Source of the DNA: Streptomyces canus 299MFChir4.1
GTDB taxonomy: Bacteria > Actinomycetota > Actinomycetes > Streptomycetales > Streptomycetaceae
Reading direction: 5' to 3'
NCBI RefSeq assembly: GCF_000383615.1
Contig: NZ_KB911636.1
Location: 1 to 36,285 of the forward strand
Length of the DNA stretch: 36,285 nucleotides
The translations under genes and the position numbers were made by a program. The notes under the pieces are model-generated. The model did no database searches, was not told the DNA's origin, and was given only the letters and a program-made list of their open reading frames with translations. Position 1 is the stretch's first letter, and every line of letters begins with the position of its first letter. Of the stretch, positions 29,486 to 36,285 are shown in pieces.

Positions 29486-30747
29486 GCGATCCCACCGGCT
29501 CCCCCTCCGCGCCCACCCCGCCCCCCGGCTGCCCCGCGCATGACGCCGCGGTGCAGTTGGGCGGCCTGGAGTACCAGCAGACGCCCTCCCAGCTGTACCG
29601 CTCGCTGCGCCGGGAGCACGGGGCGGTTGCGCCGGTGCTGCTCGACAACGACATCCCCGCCTGGCTGGTCCTCGGCTATCCCGAGGTCTCCTTCGTGACC
29701 AGTCATGACGAACTGTTCGCGCGGGACTCGCGGCGATGGAACCAGTGGGACCACATTCCGGCGGACTGGCCCCTCCTGCCGTTCGTCGGCTACCAGCCGT
29801 CCGTACTGTTCGCCGAGGGGGAGGAGCACCAGCGCCGAGCGGGTGTCATCACCCAGGCCCTGGAGGGCGTGGACCAGTTCGAGCTCTCCCGCGAGTGCGA
29901 ACTGATCGCCGATAGGCTGATCTCCTCGTTCTCCGGCAGCGGTCAGGCCGAGTTGATGAGCGCGTACGCGCACGCGCTGCCCGCCCGAGGCGTGCTGTGG
30001 ATGTGCGGCATGCCGCAGGACAGCACCGACACCGAGCAGCTCGTCGACGACCTGAGGATTTCGCTCGACGCCGGCGAGGGCGACGACCCGGTGGCGGCGT
30101 ACACACGGGTCGGCGCACGGATCATGCAGCTGGTGAAGGAGAAGCGCGAGCGACCCGGGCCGGACGTCACCTCCCGGATGCTGCTGGATCCGGCGGGGCT
30201 CAGCGACGAGGAGATCGTGCAGGATTTGATCTCCGTGATCGCGGCCGCGCAGCAGCCGACGGCCAACTGGATCGGCAACACACTGCGACTGCTGCTGACC
30301 GACGAGCGATTCGCGCTCAACGTCTCCGGCGGCAGGGTCAGCGTGGGAGACGCGCTGAACGAAGTGCTGTGGCTGGACACACCGACCCAGAACTTCATCG
30401 GCCGCTGGGCCGTGCGCGACACCCAGCTCGGCGGACGCCTCATCCGCGAGGGAGACTGCCTGGTGCTGGGCCTCGCGGCCGCCAACACCGACCCGCAGAT
30501 CTGGCCCGACTCGCACGTCGGCGCGGAGAACTCGGCACATCTGTCCTTCAGCAACGGCGAGCACCGCTGCCCTTACCCCGCACCGCTGCTGGCGGATGTG
30601 ATGGCCCGTACGGCGGTGGAGACGCTCGTGGAGCGCCTCCCGGACCTCGTTCTCGCCGTCGAACCCGAGGAACTGACGTGGCGTCCGTCGATCTGGATGC
30701 GCGGACTGACTTCTCTGCCGGTGCAGTTCACTCCCGCGGTGCAGTAG
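29482..30747 (+). CDS. cvnE: Conservon cytochrome P450 (CYP157-like), EXXR motif absent
   Basis: A 421-residue P450, last gene of the operon, starting with GTGA on the cvnD stop. The heme-thiolate Cys is in FSNGEHRCPYPAP. The K-helix motif ExxR reads EVLW (ALNEVLWLDTPTQ), so the otherwise invariant Arg is Trp. CYP157 proteins of Streptomyces conservons are known for exactly this loss. The I-helix also departs from AGxDT: it reads AAAQQPTAN, lacking the acid residue that helps oxygen activation. N-terminal residues 1-17 are Pro/Ser-rich. Its function is unknown; a sensing role (heme or ligand) inside the signalling complex is as likely as oxygenation. Confidence 0.92.
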   Translation: MSDPTGSPSAPTPPPGCPAHDAAVQLGGLEYQQTPSQLYRSLRREHGAVAPVLLDNDIPAWLVLGYPEVSFVTSHDELFARDSRRWNQWDHIPADWPLLPFVGYQPSVLFAEGEEHQRRAGVITQALEGVDQFELSRECELIADRLISSFSGSGQAELMSAYAHALPARGVLWMCGMPQDSTDTEQLVDDLRISLDAGEGDDPVAAYTRVGARIMQLVKEKRERPGPDVTSRMLLDPAGLSDEEIVQDLISVIAAAQQPTANWIGNTLRLLLTDERFALNVSGGRVSVGDALNEVLWLDTPTQNFIGRWAVRDTQLGGRLIREGDCLVLGLAAANTDPQIWPDSHVGAENSAHLSFSNGEHRCPYPAPLLADVMARTAVETLVERLPDLVLAVEPEELTWRPSIWMRGLTSLPVQFTPAVQ

Positions 30748-30758
30748 CCGTCCCCCCG

Positions 30759-30791
30759 GCCTCCGCCCCCCGTTTCGGGAGGAGCGGAGGC
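30759..30791. terminator. Bidirectional terminator between the two P450 genes
   Basis: GCCTCCGC (30759-30766) and GCGGAGGC (30784-30791) form an outer stem, with CCCG/CGGG inside around TTT. It lies between two converging genes that end at 30747 and 30818, and can serve both. Confidence 0.65.
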
Positions 30792-30817
30792 GAAAACGGC
30801 CCCGCCGACAGCGGTGT

Positions 30818-32044
30818 TCAGCTACCGGTCGGGGTGAAGCGCACCGGCAGCGACTGCGGGCCGCGGGTGAACACGCCCCGCTCCACCGGCTCGAACCCGT
30901 CGGCGAAACGCACGTCGGGCATCGCGTCGAGCAGCTGGTTCATGCCGGTTTCGACCTCCGCCTTGGCGAGGAGCGCACCGACGCAGAAGTGGCGGCCGAG
31001 CGCGAAGGCCAGGTGGTCGGCCGCTGCCGAGAAGGCCGAGGTGGTGGTGAGGTCGGTGCGGAAGATGTCGAACCGGTCGGGTTCGCGGTAGCGCTGTTCG
31101 TCCCGGTTGGCGGCGCCGATGAGGCACGTCACGGTGGCGCCGGCCGGGATGGTGCCGCCGGTGAGCTCGACCTCGGTGGCCGACTGCCGCATGATCATGT
31201 GGACGGGCGGGGTGTAGCGCAGGGTCTCGGCGAAGGCCGCGGGTATCAGGCTGCGGTCCTCGCGGACTGCCGCCAACTGGTCCGGGTGCCGCAGCAGGTT
31301 GGCCAGGATGCCGGCGATCGCCTTGTCGGTGGTCTCCCCGCCTGCGGCGAGCAGCAGGCTGCAGAACGCCTTGATGTCCTCGTCACTCATGCGCACGCCG
31401 TCGACCTCGGCGGCGCACAGTGAGGACAGCAGGTCATCGCCCGGACGCTCACGCCGCTCCCGGATGATCGGGATCATGTACTCGGCGAACTCCACCCGGG
31501 TTCGCTCGCCCGCCGCGGTCACCTCGGGGTCGCCGGAGAGGTTGCCGAGGAAGGCGATCACGGTGGTGTACCAGCCGTGGAAGCGGGCGTGGTCGGCCTT
31601 GTCGAGGCCCAGCATGTCCGCGATGACATTGACCGGAAAGCGGGTGGCGTAGTCGCTGACGATGTCGGCGGTTCCGGTGTGGCGGAAGGCGTCGATGAGT
31701 TCGCGGGAGTTGCGCTCGATGACGGGCATGAACTTCTCCTGCAGGTCGCTGCCGCGGAAGGCGGGTGCGACCAGCGCGCGACGGACAGCGTGCTCGCGGC
31801 CGTTGAGCTGGAGGATCGTCTTGCCGTGAACCGGCTCGAGCTGCCAGTTGTAGTTGTCGGTCGTGAACTCCGCCTTTTTGTCCTTGAAGACGCGTTCGAC
31901 ATCCGCGTAGCGGGAGATGATGTAGCTCTGCGTGGCCTCGTGCCAGATCAGGGGTTCTTTCTCCCGCATCGCCGCGTAGGCGGGGTAGGGATCCTCGGCG
32001 AACTCGGGCGACAGGATGTCAGGTACCTGCTGGGCGGTGGACAC
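30818..32044 (-). CDS. Cytochrome P450, canonical bacterial type
   Basis: A 408-residue soluble P450. All signatures are present: I-helix AAGGETTDKAI (oxygen activation), K-helix ETLR (EXXR), meander PDRFDIFR, and heme loop FALGRHFCVGALLAK with the Cys ligand. It belongs to the CYP105/107-like class that needs ferredoxin and ferredoxin reductase, not found here. The GTG at 32044 follows GAGGAG by 4 bases; a TTG at 32056 in the same frame is less likely. It converges with the conservon and so is not part of that operon, although in Streptomyces CYP157 genes are often near a second P450. Substrate unknown. Confidence 0.93.
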   Translation of the reverse strand: MSTAQQVPDILSPEFAEDPYPAYAAMREKEPLIWHEATQSYIISRYADVERVFKDKKAEFTTDNYNWQLEPVHGKTILQLNGREHAVRRALVAPAFRGSDLQEKFMPVIERNSRELIDAFRHTGTADIVSDYATRFPVNVIADMLGLDKADHARFHGWYTTVIAFLGNLSGDPEVTAAGERTRVEFAEYMIPIIRERRERPGDDLLSSLCAAEVDGVRMSDEDIKAFCSLLLAAGGETTDKAIAGILANLLRHPDQLAAVREDRSLIPAAFAETLRYTPPVHMIMRQSATEVELTGGTIPAGATVTCLIGAANRDEQRYREPDRFDIFRTDLTTTSAFSAAADHLAFALGRHFCVGALLAKAEVETGMNQLLDAMPDVRFADGFEPVERGVFTRGPQSLPVRFTPTGS

Positions 32045-32462
32045 GAGACTCCTCAAGGGTAGATGCCTGTGCTCTGCACCAGATTAATGATCTTCCAGTG
32101 GCTCAAAAAGGCCAGTCCTGGCCGAAGTTGAGCGAGGAATCAGTCGGGGAGACCGGGCGAAACGGCCGTCCGGACCCTGGCGAAGCCGTGGCATCCTTCC
32201 GGCTGCAGCGTGCTCGTGTGCTCGTCGATGACCGCATTCGCGTTCGCGCTGACCAAGGACGTTTTGGTGGCCGCCCACATGAGGTGCCGGGACCGTTGGC
32301 CTGAAGCACCGACTGGCTCTCAGCCGCGCTTTCTGTCGCTCATCGGTGGCCTGCGCTGGGACTGTCGCCCGTCTCCGGGGCCAACGCCCCGTCACGGCGA
32401 CGTGTGCAGGGTGGTGCCAAGTCAATCCGACTCGTCCTCACACCCAAGACGCAGGCAGGAGA
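32045..32462. other. Non-coding stretch between P450 and IS1182 fragment
   Basis: Short open frames only, none with coding character. I see no site I can name; the left end of the transposon fragment is ragged. Confidence 0.5.
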
Positions 32463-33092
32463 TCAGGAAGAAGGTTCCACCGAGGACCGCGTAGCCGGCC
32501 ACGCTGACCAGGGTCGGATCCGGTACGGATGCCTCACCTTGTGCTTGGAGGCCCTGGCCTCGAGCTTGGTGCCGTCCAGGGCGACGCGGCCCAGCCTGAC
32601 CGTGCCCAGCTTCTGCGCCAGGTGCAGCGACTGGGTGAACAGACCCGCGAGCGCGTCCAGGTGGCGGCGGCGGAACCGGGCGATCGAGCAGAAGTCCGGG
32701 GCCTGGTCGGCGGACAGGAGCCGGAACGCGACATCGTCGTCGGCGCACTTTCGCTCGATCGCGCGGGACGAGCGGGTGCCGGTGGTGTAGCCGCAGATCA
32801 GCAGCCGCACCATCAGCCGCGGGTCGTAGGGCGGGTAGCCGCGCTTCTCGGTGCAGTTGGCCAGGACCGGACCGAGGTCGAGTACGTCGTCGACCAGGTC
32901 GGCGACGAACCGGGCCAGGTGATCCTCGGACAGCCACTCGTCCAGCGACGGCGGCAGCAGCAGGACCTGGGGCGGATCGAAGGCTCGGAATGTCTTGTCC
33001 ACCGTCGCCGGACGGCCCTGCGGCTGCTTCTTCTCGACCGACTCAACCTCGAACAGCCCATCGCCACCACGCATACCGAGATCATCCCGCAT
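32463..33092 (-). pseudogene. IS1182-family transposase, C-terminally truncated
   Basis: A 209-codon frame carries the N-terminal half of an IS1182 transposase: FRAFDPPQVLLLPPSLDEWL, DHLARFVADLVDDVLDL, YPPYDPRLMVRLLICGYTTG, IERKCADDDVAFRLLSADQA, DFCSIARFRRRHLDAL and the first catalytic Asp in LGRVALDGTKLEARAS. After RHPYRIRP the similarity ends and unrelated residues follow, so the second Asp and the Glu are missing. The element lost its end near 32530. TGAGACACGCTCC at 33128-33140 may be part of the surviving terminal region. Confidence 0.82.
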
Positions 33093-33139
33093 GAATGATC
33101 ACGAACCGCAGACGGGTTGCCGGTTGATGAGACACGCTC

Positions 33140-34279
33140 CTAGCGCACGGCGGACGTGTGCGGGACGCGCTCCCGCAGCGCCGACCACACCTCGTCCGGC
33201 GAAGGACGTCCCGCCAGCCGCTCGGACGCGGCCTGCGCTCCCGCCCGTAGGCCCGGCTCGTGCAGCATCGTGCGTACGGATGACGTCACGTCCGCCGGGT
33301 CCTCACCGGAGACGACGCCCGCTCCGAAGCCCGCGACAGCGGCCGCCACGATCGGTTGGTTCGCGATGCGCGGCACGAACGCCATGGGCAGACCGCGGGA
33401 GAGCGCGGCGAGCGTGGTCCCCGAACCGCCGGCGGCGACCACCGCCTGGACCCGGTCCAGCAACTGCCCGATGGGAACGAACGGGACGGCACGCACTCGG
33501 CCGGGATCGCTCTCGACGGCCTCCGGCGGCACGGTGAACCCGGTCGTGACCAGGGCGTCGGCCCCGGCGTCGAGCACACCCCTGACAGCCGCGTTGAGCA
33601 GGGTCAGATCCTCCACGACCGTGCCGAGGGTCACCAGCACGACCGGGCGCGTCCCGTCGAAGGCCGGGATATCGGCCACCTCAGCGGTGTCGTGCGGAGT
33701 GGCCCGGATCGCGAGCGTGGCCTCACCGCGAGGAGCTGTCGGCTCGCTCTCGAGCCACTCCGGCCACAGCTGGACGGTGGCCAGCGGGGCAGGCGCCGTG
33801 AGTTCACGCTGGGTCAGCGCTCGCACCAGGCCGGCCCGCAGCGTCTCGTCGACCGCTGTGGCCGGGCTGTGTACAAAGGTCACCAGGGGTATGCCGAGCT
33901 GCCGCGCGACCAGCGGCGCGACGTAGTCCCACATCTCCGCGACGATGACGTCCGGGCGCTCGTCGGTGACCAGCGCGCGCAGTGCGTCGAAGGCCATGTC
34001 TGCCCGGACCGTCGTGAACATGGCGACGGTTGCCTCGAGCAGCTTGGAGCTGTCGACACGGTAGCCGAGAACGTCCTCCCCGAAACGGTTGTTGGTCTCG
34101 GCGAGCACTACGGGCAGCGACGGCCCGAGGTCACGCATGGTCAGGTCGCCGGCTGTGCCGTGCAGTTCCTTCGACGCGGCGACGACCACCTGGTCCCCGG
34201 CCGCCACAGCCGCCCTGGCCAGCGGGACCATCGGCAGCAGATGACCGTATGCGGGAAAGGTGGTGAAGAGCGCTTTCAT
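33140..34279 (-). CDS. Glycosyltransferase, GT1/MGT type
   Basis: A 379-residue GT-B fold glycosyltransferase similar to macrolide and polyketide sugar transferases. The N-terminal acceptor domain has PAYGHLLPMVPLARAAVA, with the His (GHxxP) used as base in the family, and DVIVAEMWDYVAPL. The C-terminal donor domain has VLVTLGTVVE, VPFVPIGQLL and GGSGTTLAALSRGLPM. The donor site is altered: the usual His before GGxGT is Ala (VVAAGGSGTT), and ADQ is ANQ. The ATG at 34279 gives the expected KALFTTFPAYGH start. No secondary-metabolite core genes are near; it may modify an outside compound, e.g. as self-protection. Divergent TetR probably controls it. Confidence 0.88.
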   Translation of the reverse strand: MKALFTTFPAYGHLLPMVPLARAAVAAGDQVVVAASKELHGTAGDLTMRDLGPSLPVVLAETNNRFGEDVLGYRVDSSKLLEATVAMFTTVRADMAFDALRALVTDERPDVIVAEMWDYVAPLVARQLGIPLVTFVHSPATAVDETLRAGLVRALTQRELTAPAPLATVQLWPEWLESEPTAPRGEATLAIRATPHDTAEVADIPAFDGTRPVVLVTLGTVVEDLTLLNAAVRGVLDAGADALVTTGFTVPPEAVESDPGRVRAVPFVPIGQLLDRVQAVVAAGGSGTTLAALSRGLPMAFVPRIANQPIVAAAVAGFGAGVVSGEDPADVTSSVRTMLHEPGLRAGAQAASERLAGRPSPDEVWSALRERVPHTSAVR

Positions 34280-34305
34280 GACGGCAGGGGTGTCCCTTCG
34301 TGGAC

Positions 34306-34340
34306 AATAGAGCATGGTCTATTCATCAGAGTAGACTCTA
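34306..34340. promoter_or_regulatory. Two tandem YAGA-N6-TCTA operators
   Basis: AATAGA-N6-TCTATT (34306-34323) is a perfect inverted repeat. A second copy, CAGA-N6-TCTA (34327-34340, also containing AGAGT/ACTCT), follows with the same 6-base spacer; the copies start 19 bases apart. They fill the gap between the glycosyltransferase and tetR starts and are probably bound by that TetR. Confidence 0.65.
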
Positions 34341-34358
34341 GTGAACAGTAGCCCGGGT

Positions 34359-35021
34359 ATGATCAACGATGTGTCGGACGCGAGAGATGACCCTGCTCCC
34401 CGGGGCAGGAGAGCCGAGTACGCCCAGGCCACCCGCCGTGCGATCCTGGACGCGGCTCGTGAACTGTTCGTGCGGAAGGGCTACTTCGGCACGAAGGCGG
34501 AGGAGATCGCCCGGGCCGCCCGGGTCTCGCCGGCCACCGTGTACGCGGTGGGCGGCGGGAAGAACGGATTGCTCCGCACCCTGGTCGAGTCCGGCGTCGC
34601 AGCCGAGGACATTCCGGAAATCCTCGACCGGATCCAGTCGTTCACCGAGCCGCGCGAGCTGATCCACTTCATCGTGCGTGTCACCCGGGTCAAGTTCGAG
34701 GAGTGGTCCGGGCTGATGCGACAGGTCGCCGCCGCCGCTCCCCAGGAGCCGAGGGTGCGGGAGATCCAGCTGATCGCGCACCAAGGACTGCGCGGCGGGC
34801 TGGCGCTCGCGGCGGACCGCCTCGCCGCGATGGGCGCGCTCCGCGCGGGTGTCGACGTCGCGCGGGCCGCCGACGTGCTCTGGATCCATCTGTGCAATGC
34901 CGCTTACTTCGTCCGTACCGACGACCTCAGCTGGTCACTGGACGAGTCCGAGGTATGGCTCAACGAAGCACTGCCCGCCGTCCTGCTGGCCGACGGGACC
35001 ACGCCCGGCGAGGCGGTTTAG
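34359..35021 (+). CDS. TetR/AcrR family transcriptional regulator
   Basis: A TetR protein of about 220 residues. RRAEYAQATRRAILDAAREL, FVRKGYFGTKAEEIARAARV and SPATVYAVGGGKNGLL form the DNA-binding domain; YAVGGGK replaces the common YxxFxxK. The C-terminal part has the hydrophobic helices of a ligand core. The start is uncertain: a GTG at 34341, this ATG and a GTG at 34371 are all in frame and none has a good ribosome binding site; the first abuts the operator. It is divergent from the glycosyltransferase, its probable target. A 161-bp inverted-repeat element begins right after its stop. Confidence 0.9.
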   Translation: MINDVSDARDDPAPRGRRAEYAQATRRAILDAARELFVRKGYFGTKAEEIARAARVSPATVYAVGGGKNGLLRTLVESGVAAEDIPEILDRIQSFTEPRELIHFIVRVTRVKFEEWSGLMRQVAAAAPQEPRVREIQLIAHQGLRGGLALAADRLAAMGALRAGVDVARAADVLWIHLCNAAYFVRTDDLSWSLDESEVWLNEALPAVLLADGTTPGEAV

Positions 35022-35022
35022 C

Positions 35023-35183
35023 GCTCCGAGCAGAACGGGCGGCCGGCCCGCCGTGTCTGGCACCGCGCCTCGCCGTGGTGCCGCTTCATCCGAGTACGCC
35101 CGGCACGGGGGACGAACCGACGTGTTGCCACGCACGGACCGGACACCGCGGGCTGATGACCGGCCGCCCATCCTGCTCGGAGC
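35023..35183. repeat. 161-bp element bounded by 24-bp inverted repeats
   Basis: The outer arms (35023-35046 and 35160-35183) match as inverted copies at 22 of 24 positions (GCTCCGAGCAG...GGGCGGCCGG). Further inside, CCCGCCGTGTCTGG (35047 on) can pair with CCGGACACCGCGGG on the right arm with a small bulge. It could be a miniature transposable element or a long structured terminator for tetR. No target duplication is visible. Confidence 0.7.
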
Positions 35184-35243
35184 TCTGAGGACTCCGTCCA
35201 CGGCACGAGTCCGGGCCCGCGCCCAGGGCGGCCGGATCCCGGA

Positions 35244-35615
35244 TCAGCTGACGGCGCTCAGAATCCGGTCGTCGGTGGCGGTGGGCGTGCCGCGGCCGTC
35301 CGTGTTGCTGGTGGTCAGCAGCAGCGTGTGGTCGTCGACGGCGACGACGGTCCGCAGCCGGCCGTGGACCGAGGTGAAGAACGTTTGCAGGGGCGCGGCC
35401 GCCCTCGTCCCGTCCAGCGCGATCCGCCGCAGCCGCTCACCGCGCAGCGACGCCATCCAGAGGGAGCCCGCCGCACAGGCGAGGCCCGAGGGTGACGCCT
35501 GATCGGGGTGCCACTGCGCGAGGGGATCGATGTACCCCGGGCGGTGCGCGATGCCCTCGACCACCGGCCGGCCGAGGACGGAGCCCCCTCGGGACGCTGC
35601 CCTGACGTCGTGACC
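35244..35615 (-). pseudogene. PQQ-dependent sugar dehydrogenase-like protein, C-terminal remnant
   Basis: A minus-strand frame encodes AHRPGYIDPLAQWHPDQASP, SGLACAAGSLWMASLRGERL, RRIALDG, GRLRTVVAVDDHTLLLTTSN and TDGRGTPTATDDRILSAVS. This is the last blade of the six-bladed propeller of glucose/sorbosone dehydrogenase-type proteins (PLxxW...SPSG...WxxxLxGxRLxRxxLDG...GRxRxVxxGPDGxLxxxTSNxDGRG). The rest of the ~380-residue protein is absent; coding character fades upstream of 35600. Confidence 0.7.
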
Positions 35616-35923
35616 TGCAGCTTCTCGCCCGTCTGATGCAATTCCCGAGGGCTGCCTGCCCTACTGACCGCTAGTGGTCCCTCCGACCTCCTGGCCGGCG
35701 ATGCCTTGTCACCGCATTGTGTGGTGCTGCCACCGTGGAGTCGTCGCCGAGGGCGAGACCCGTCGCACCGCCGCCCGGGAATCTGCCCAACCTCCTCAAC
35801 CCAGAAGGCGATCTGCAGCACCGCTTCCCGCCCTCTGACGACACCCATCTAAAAGCTTCCATAACGGCCCAACTAGACACTCGGCGCCCTGACGGGCTGC
35901 ACGCCAGTCGCAGAACCCGGGCC
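35616..35923. other. Intergenic stretch, nothing recognised
   Basis: Short open frames only; no motif, repeat or RNA gene recognised. Confidence 0.5.
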
Positions 35924-35955
35924 AGATCAGGTTGCTTATATAAGTAACTTGATCT
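35924..35955. promoter_or_regulatory. 32-bp near-palindromic operator in the hydrolase promoter
   Basis: AGATCAGGTTGCTTAT and ATAAGTAACTTGATCT are inverted copies differing at two positions per arm, centred on TTATATAA. On the plus strand TTGCTT (35932-35937), 17 bases and TAAGGT (35955-35960) form a promoter, so the operator fills its spacer. MarR- and HxlR-type regulators use sites of this look; no such gene is inside the window. Confidence 0.65.
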
Positions 35956-36000
35956 AAGGTTCCTTGTATCAGCTTCACACCGCACGAGAAGAGGGAAGCG

Positions 36001-36285
36001 ATGAGTAAACCGATCGCAGCCGGCAGCCTGCGCCCCACCCGCACCGAAACCGCCACGGTCCACGTGAGTTCCCTGGGCTCGGTGGACGTGACCGTCCAGG
36101 ACCGCGACCGCACCCGCCCGTACCTGCTGCTCCATGGCGGGGGCGGCCCGGCGACCATGACAGGTTTCGCCGACCTGCTGGCCGAGCGGACGCAATCCCG
36201 TGTCTTCCTGCCCACGCACCCCGGCTTCAACGGCACCCCGAGGAACACCGCACTCACCAGCGTCGCCGACCTGGCGAAGGCCTAC
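36001..36285 (+). CDS. Alpha/beta hydrolase, N-terminal part (runs off the window)
   Basis: The first 95 residues of an alpha/beta hydrolase. PYLLLHGGGGPATMTGFADL is the HG oxyanion-hole region, and FLPTHPGFNGTPR matches the PxxPGFGxS-like segment of the family. The catalytic Ser, Asp and His lie beyond the window end. GAGGGAAGCG precedes the ATG. A promoter with a 32-bp near-palindrome directly upstream shows tight local regulation, probably by a regulator encoded nearby outside this window. Confidence 0.85.
   Translation, partial: MSKPIAAGSLRPTRTETATVHVSSLGSVDVTVQDRDRTRPYLLLHGGGGPATMTGFADLLAERTQSRVFLPTHPGFNGTPRNTALTSVADLAKAY

Noticed and set aside
29449..30564. 371-codon minus-strand open frame
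   Set aside because: It is antisense to the CYP157-like gene; composition only.
28000..32100. Secondary-metabolite gene cluster suggested by two P450s and a glycosyltransferase
   Set aside because: There is no polyketide, peptide or terpene synthase; the first P450 belongs to the conservon and the glycosyltransferase lies past an IS fragment.

Overview
The window is high-GC DNA with actinomycete features: strong G/C bias at third codon positions, frequent GTG starts, many TetR regulators and short-chain dehydrogenases (SDRs), and a complete conservon-type operon. Streptomyces or a close relative is the best reading. The mix of intact accessory genes, insertion sequences and many short gene relics resembles a Streptomyces chromosome arm or a large plasmid. 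A protein whose layout recalls the Tpg terminal proteins of linear replicons, near 24.5-25.1 kb, fits that but does not prove it.

Layout. 0-2.2 kb: the 3' end of an acyl-CoA synthetase gene, then a TetR regulator and an SDR that share an operator motif. 2.2-3.3 kb: an IS5-like element next to a clipped STAS (anti-anti-sigma) gene. 3.6-6.4 kb: two secreted proteins, one an NlpC/P60 hydrolase. 6.5-7.6 kb: a gene decayed by frameshifts. 7.6-10.8 kb: a large HTH/NTPase regulator divergent from a SnoaL/SRPBCC double-domain protein, with five helically phased GTCCGG boxes between them. 11.4-13.4 kb: TetR divergent from an MFS exporter. 13.6-14.3 kb: a ribbon-helix-helix/PIN-like toxin-antitoxin pair. 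14.6-16.4 kb: AraC regulator divergent from a second SDR. 16.4-17.9 kb: relics (ImuA-like, unknown, IS5, PBP4) and a 7-bp tandem repeat. 18.1-19.7 kb: an enoyl-CoA hydratase-like gene divergent from TetR, whose stop codon is the target duplication of an IS5-like element (19659-20806). 21.1-22.6 kb: a third SDR with a TetR gene just upstream; both carry the same 22-bp operator. 22.6-26.2 kb: mostly relics, one small conserved-looking gene and the Tpg-like gene. 26.2-30.7 kb: conservon operon (kinase-like, roadblock, DUF742, GTPase, CYP157-like P450). It faces a second, canonical P450. 32.4-33.1 kb: truncated IS1182-like transposase. 33.1-35.0 kb: glycosyltransferase divergent from TetR with duplicated operators. 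35.0-36.3 kb: a 161-bp inverted-repeat element, a clipped PQQ-dehydrogenase-like gene, and the start of an alpha/beta hydrolase gene behind a 32-bp near-palindrome.

How the parts fit. The dominant theme is small regulatory modules: one local regulator next to one enzyme or exporter, with an operator readable in the sequence (TetR/SDR, AraC/SDR, TetR/MFS, TetR/hydratase, TetR/glycosyltransferase, HTH-NTPase/SRPBCC). The conservon is the only multi-gene operon; its genes overlap by GTGA junctions and should act as a membrane signalling complex. I see no tRNA, rRNA or CRISPR array, and no biosynthetic cluster core enzyme. All functional names are read from sequence motifs without database searches.
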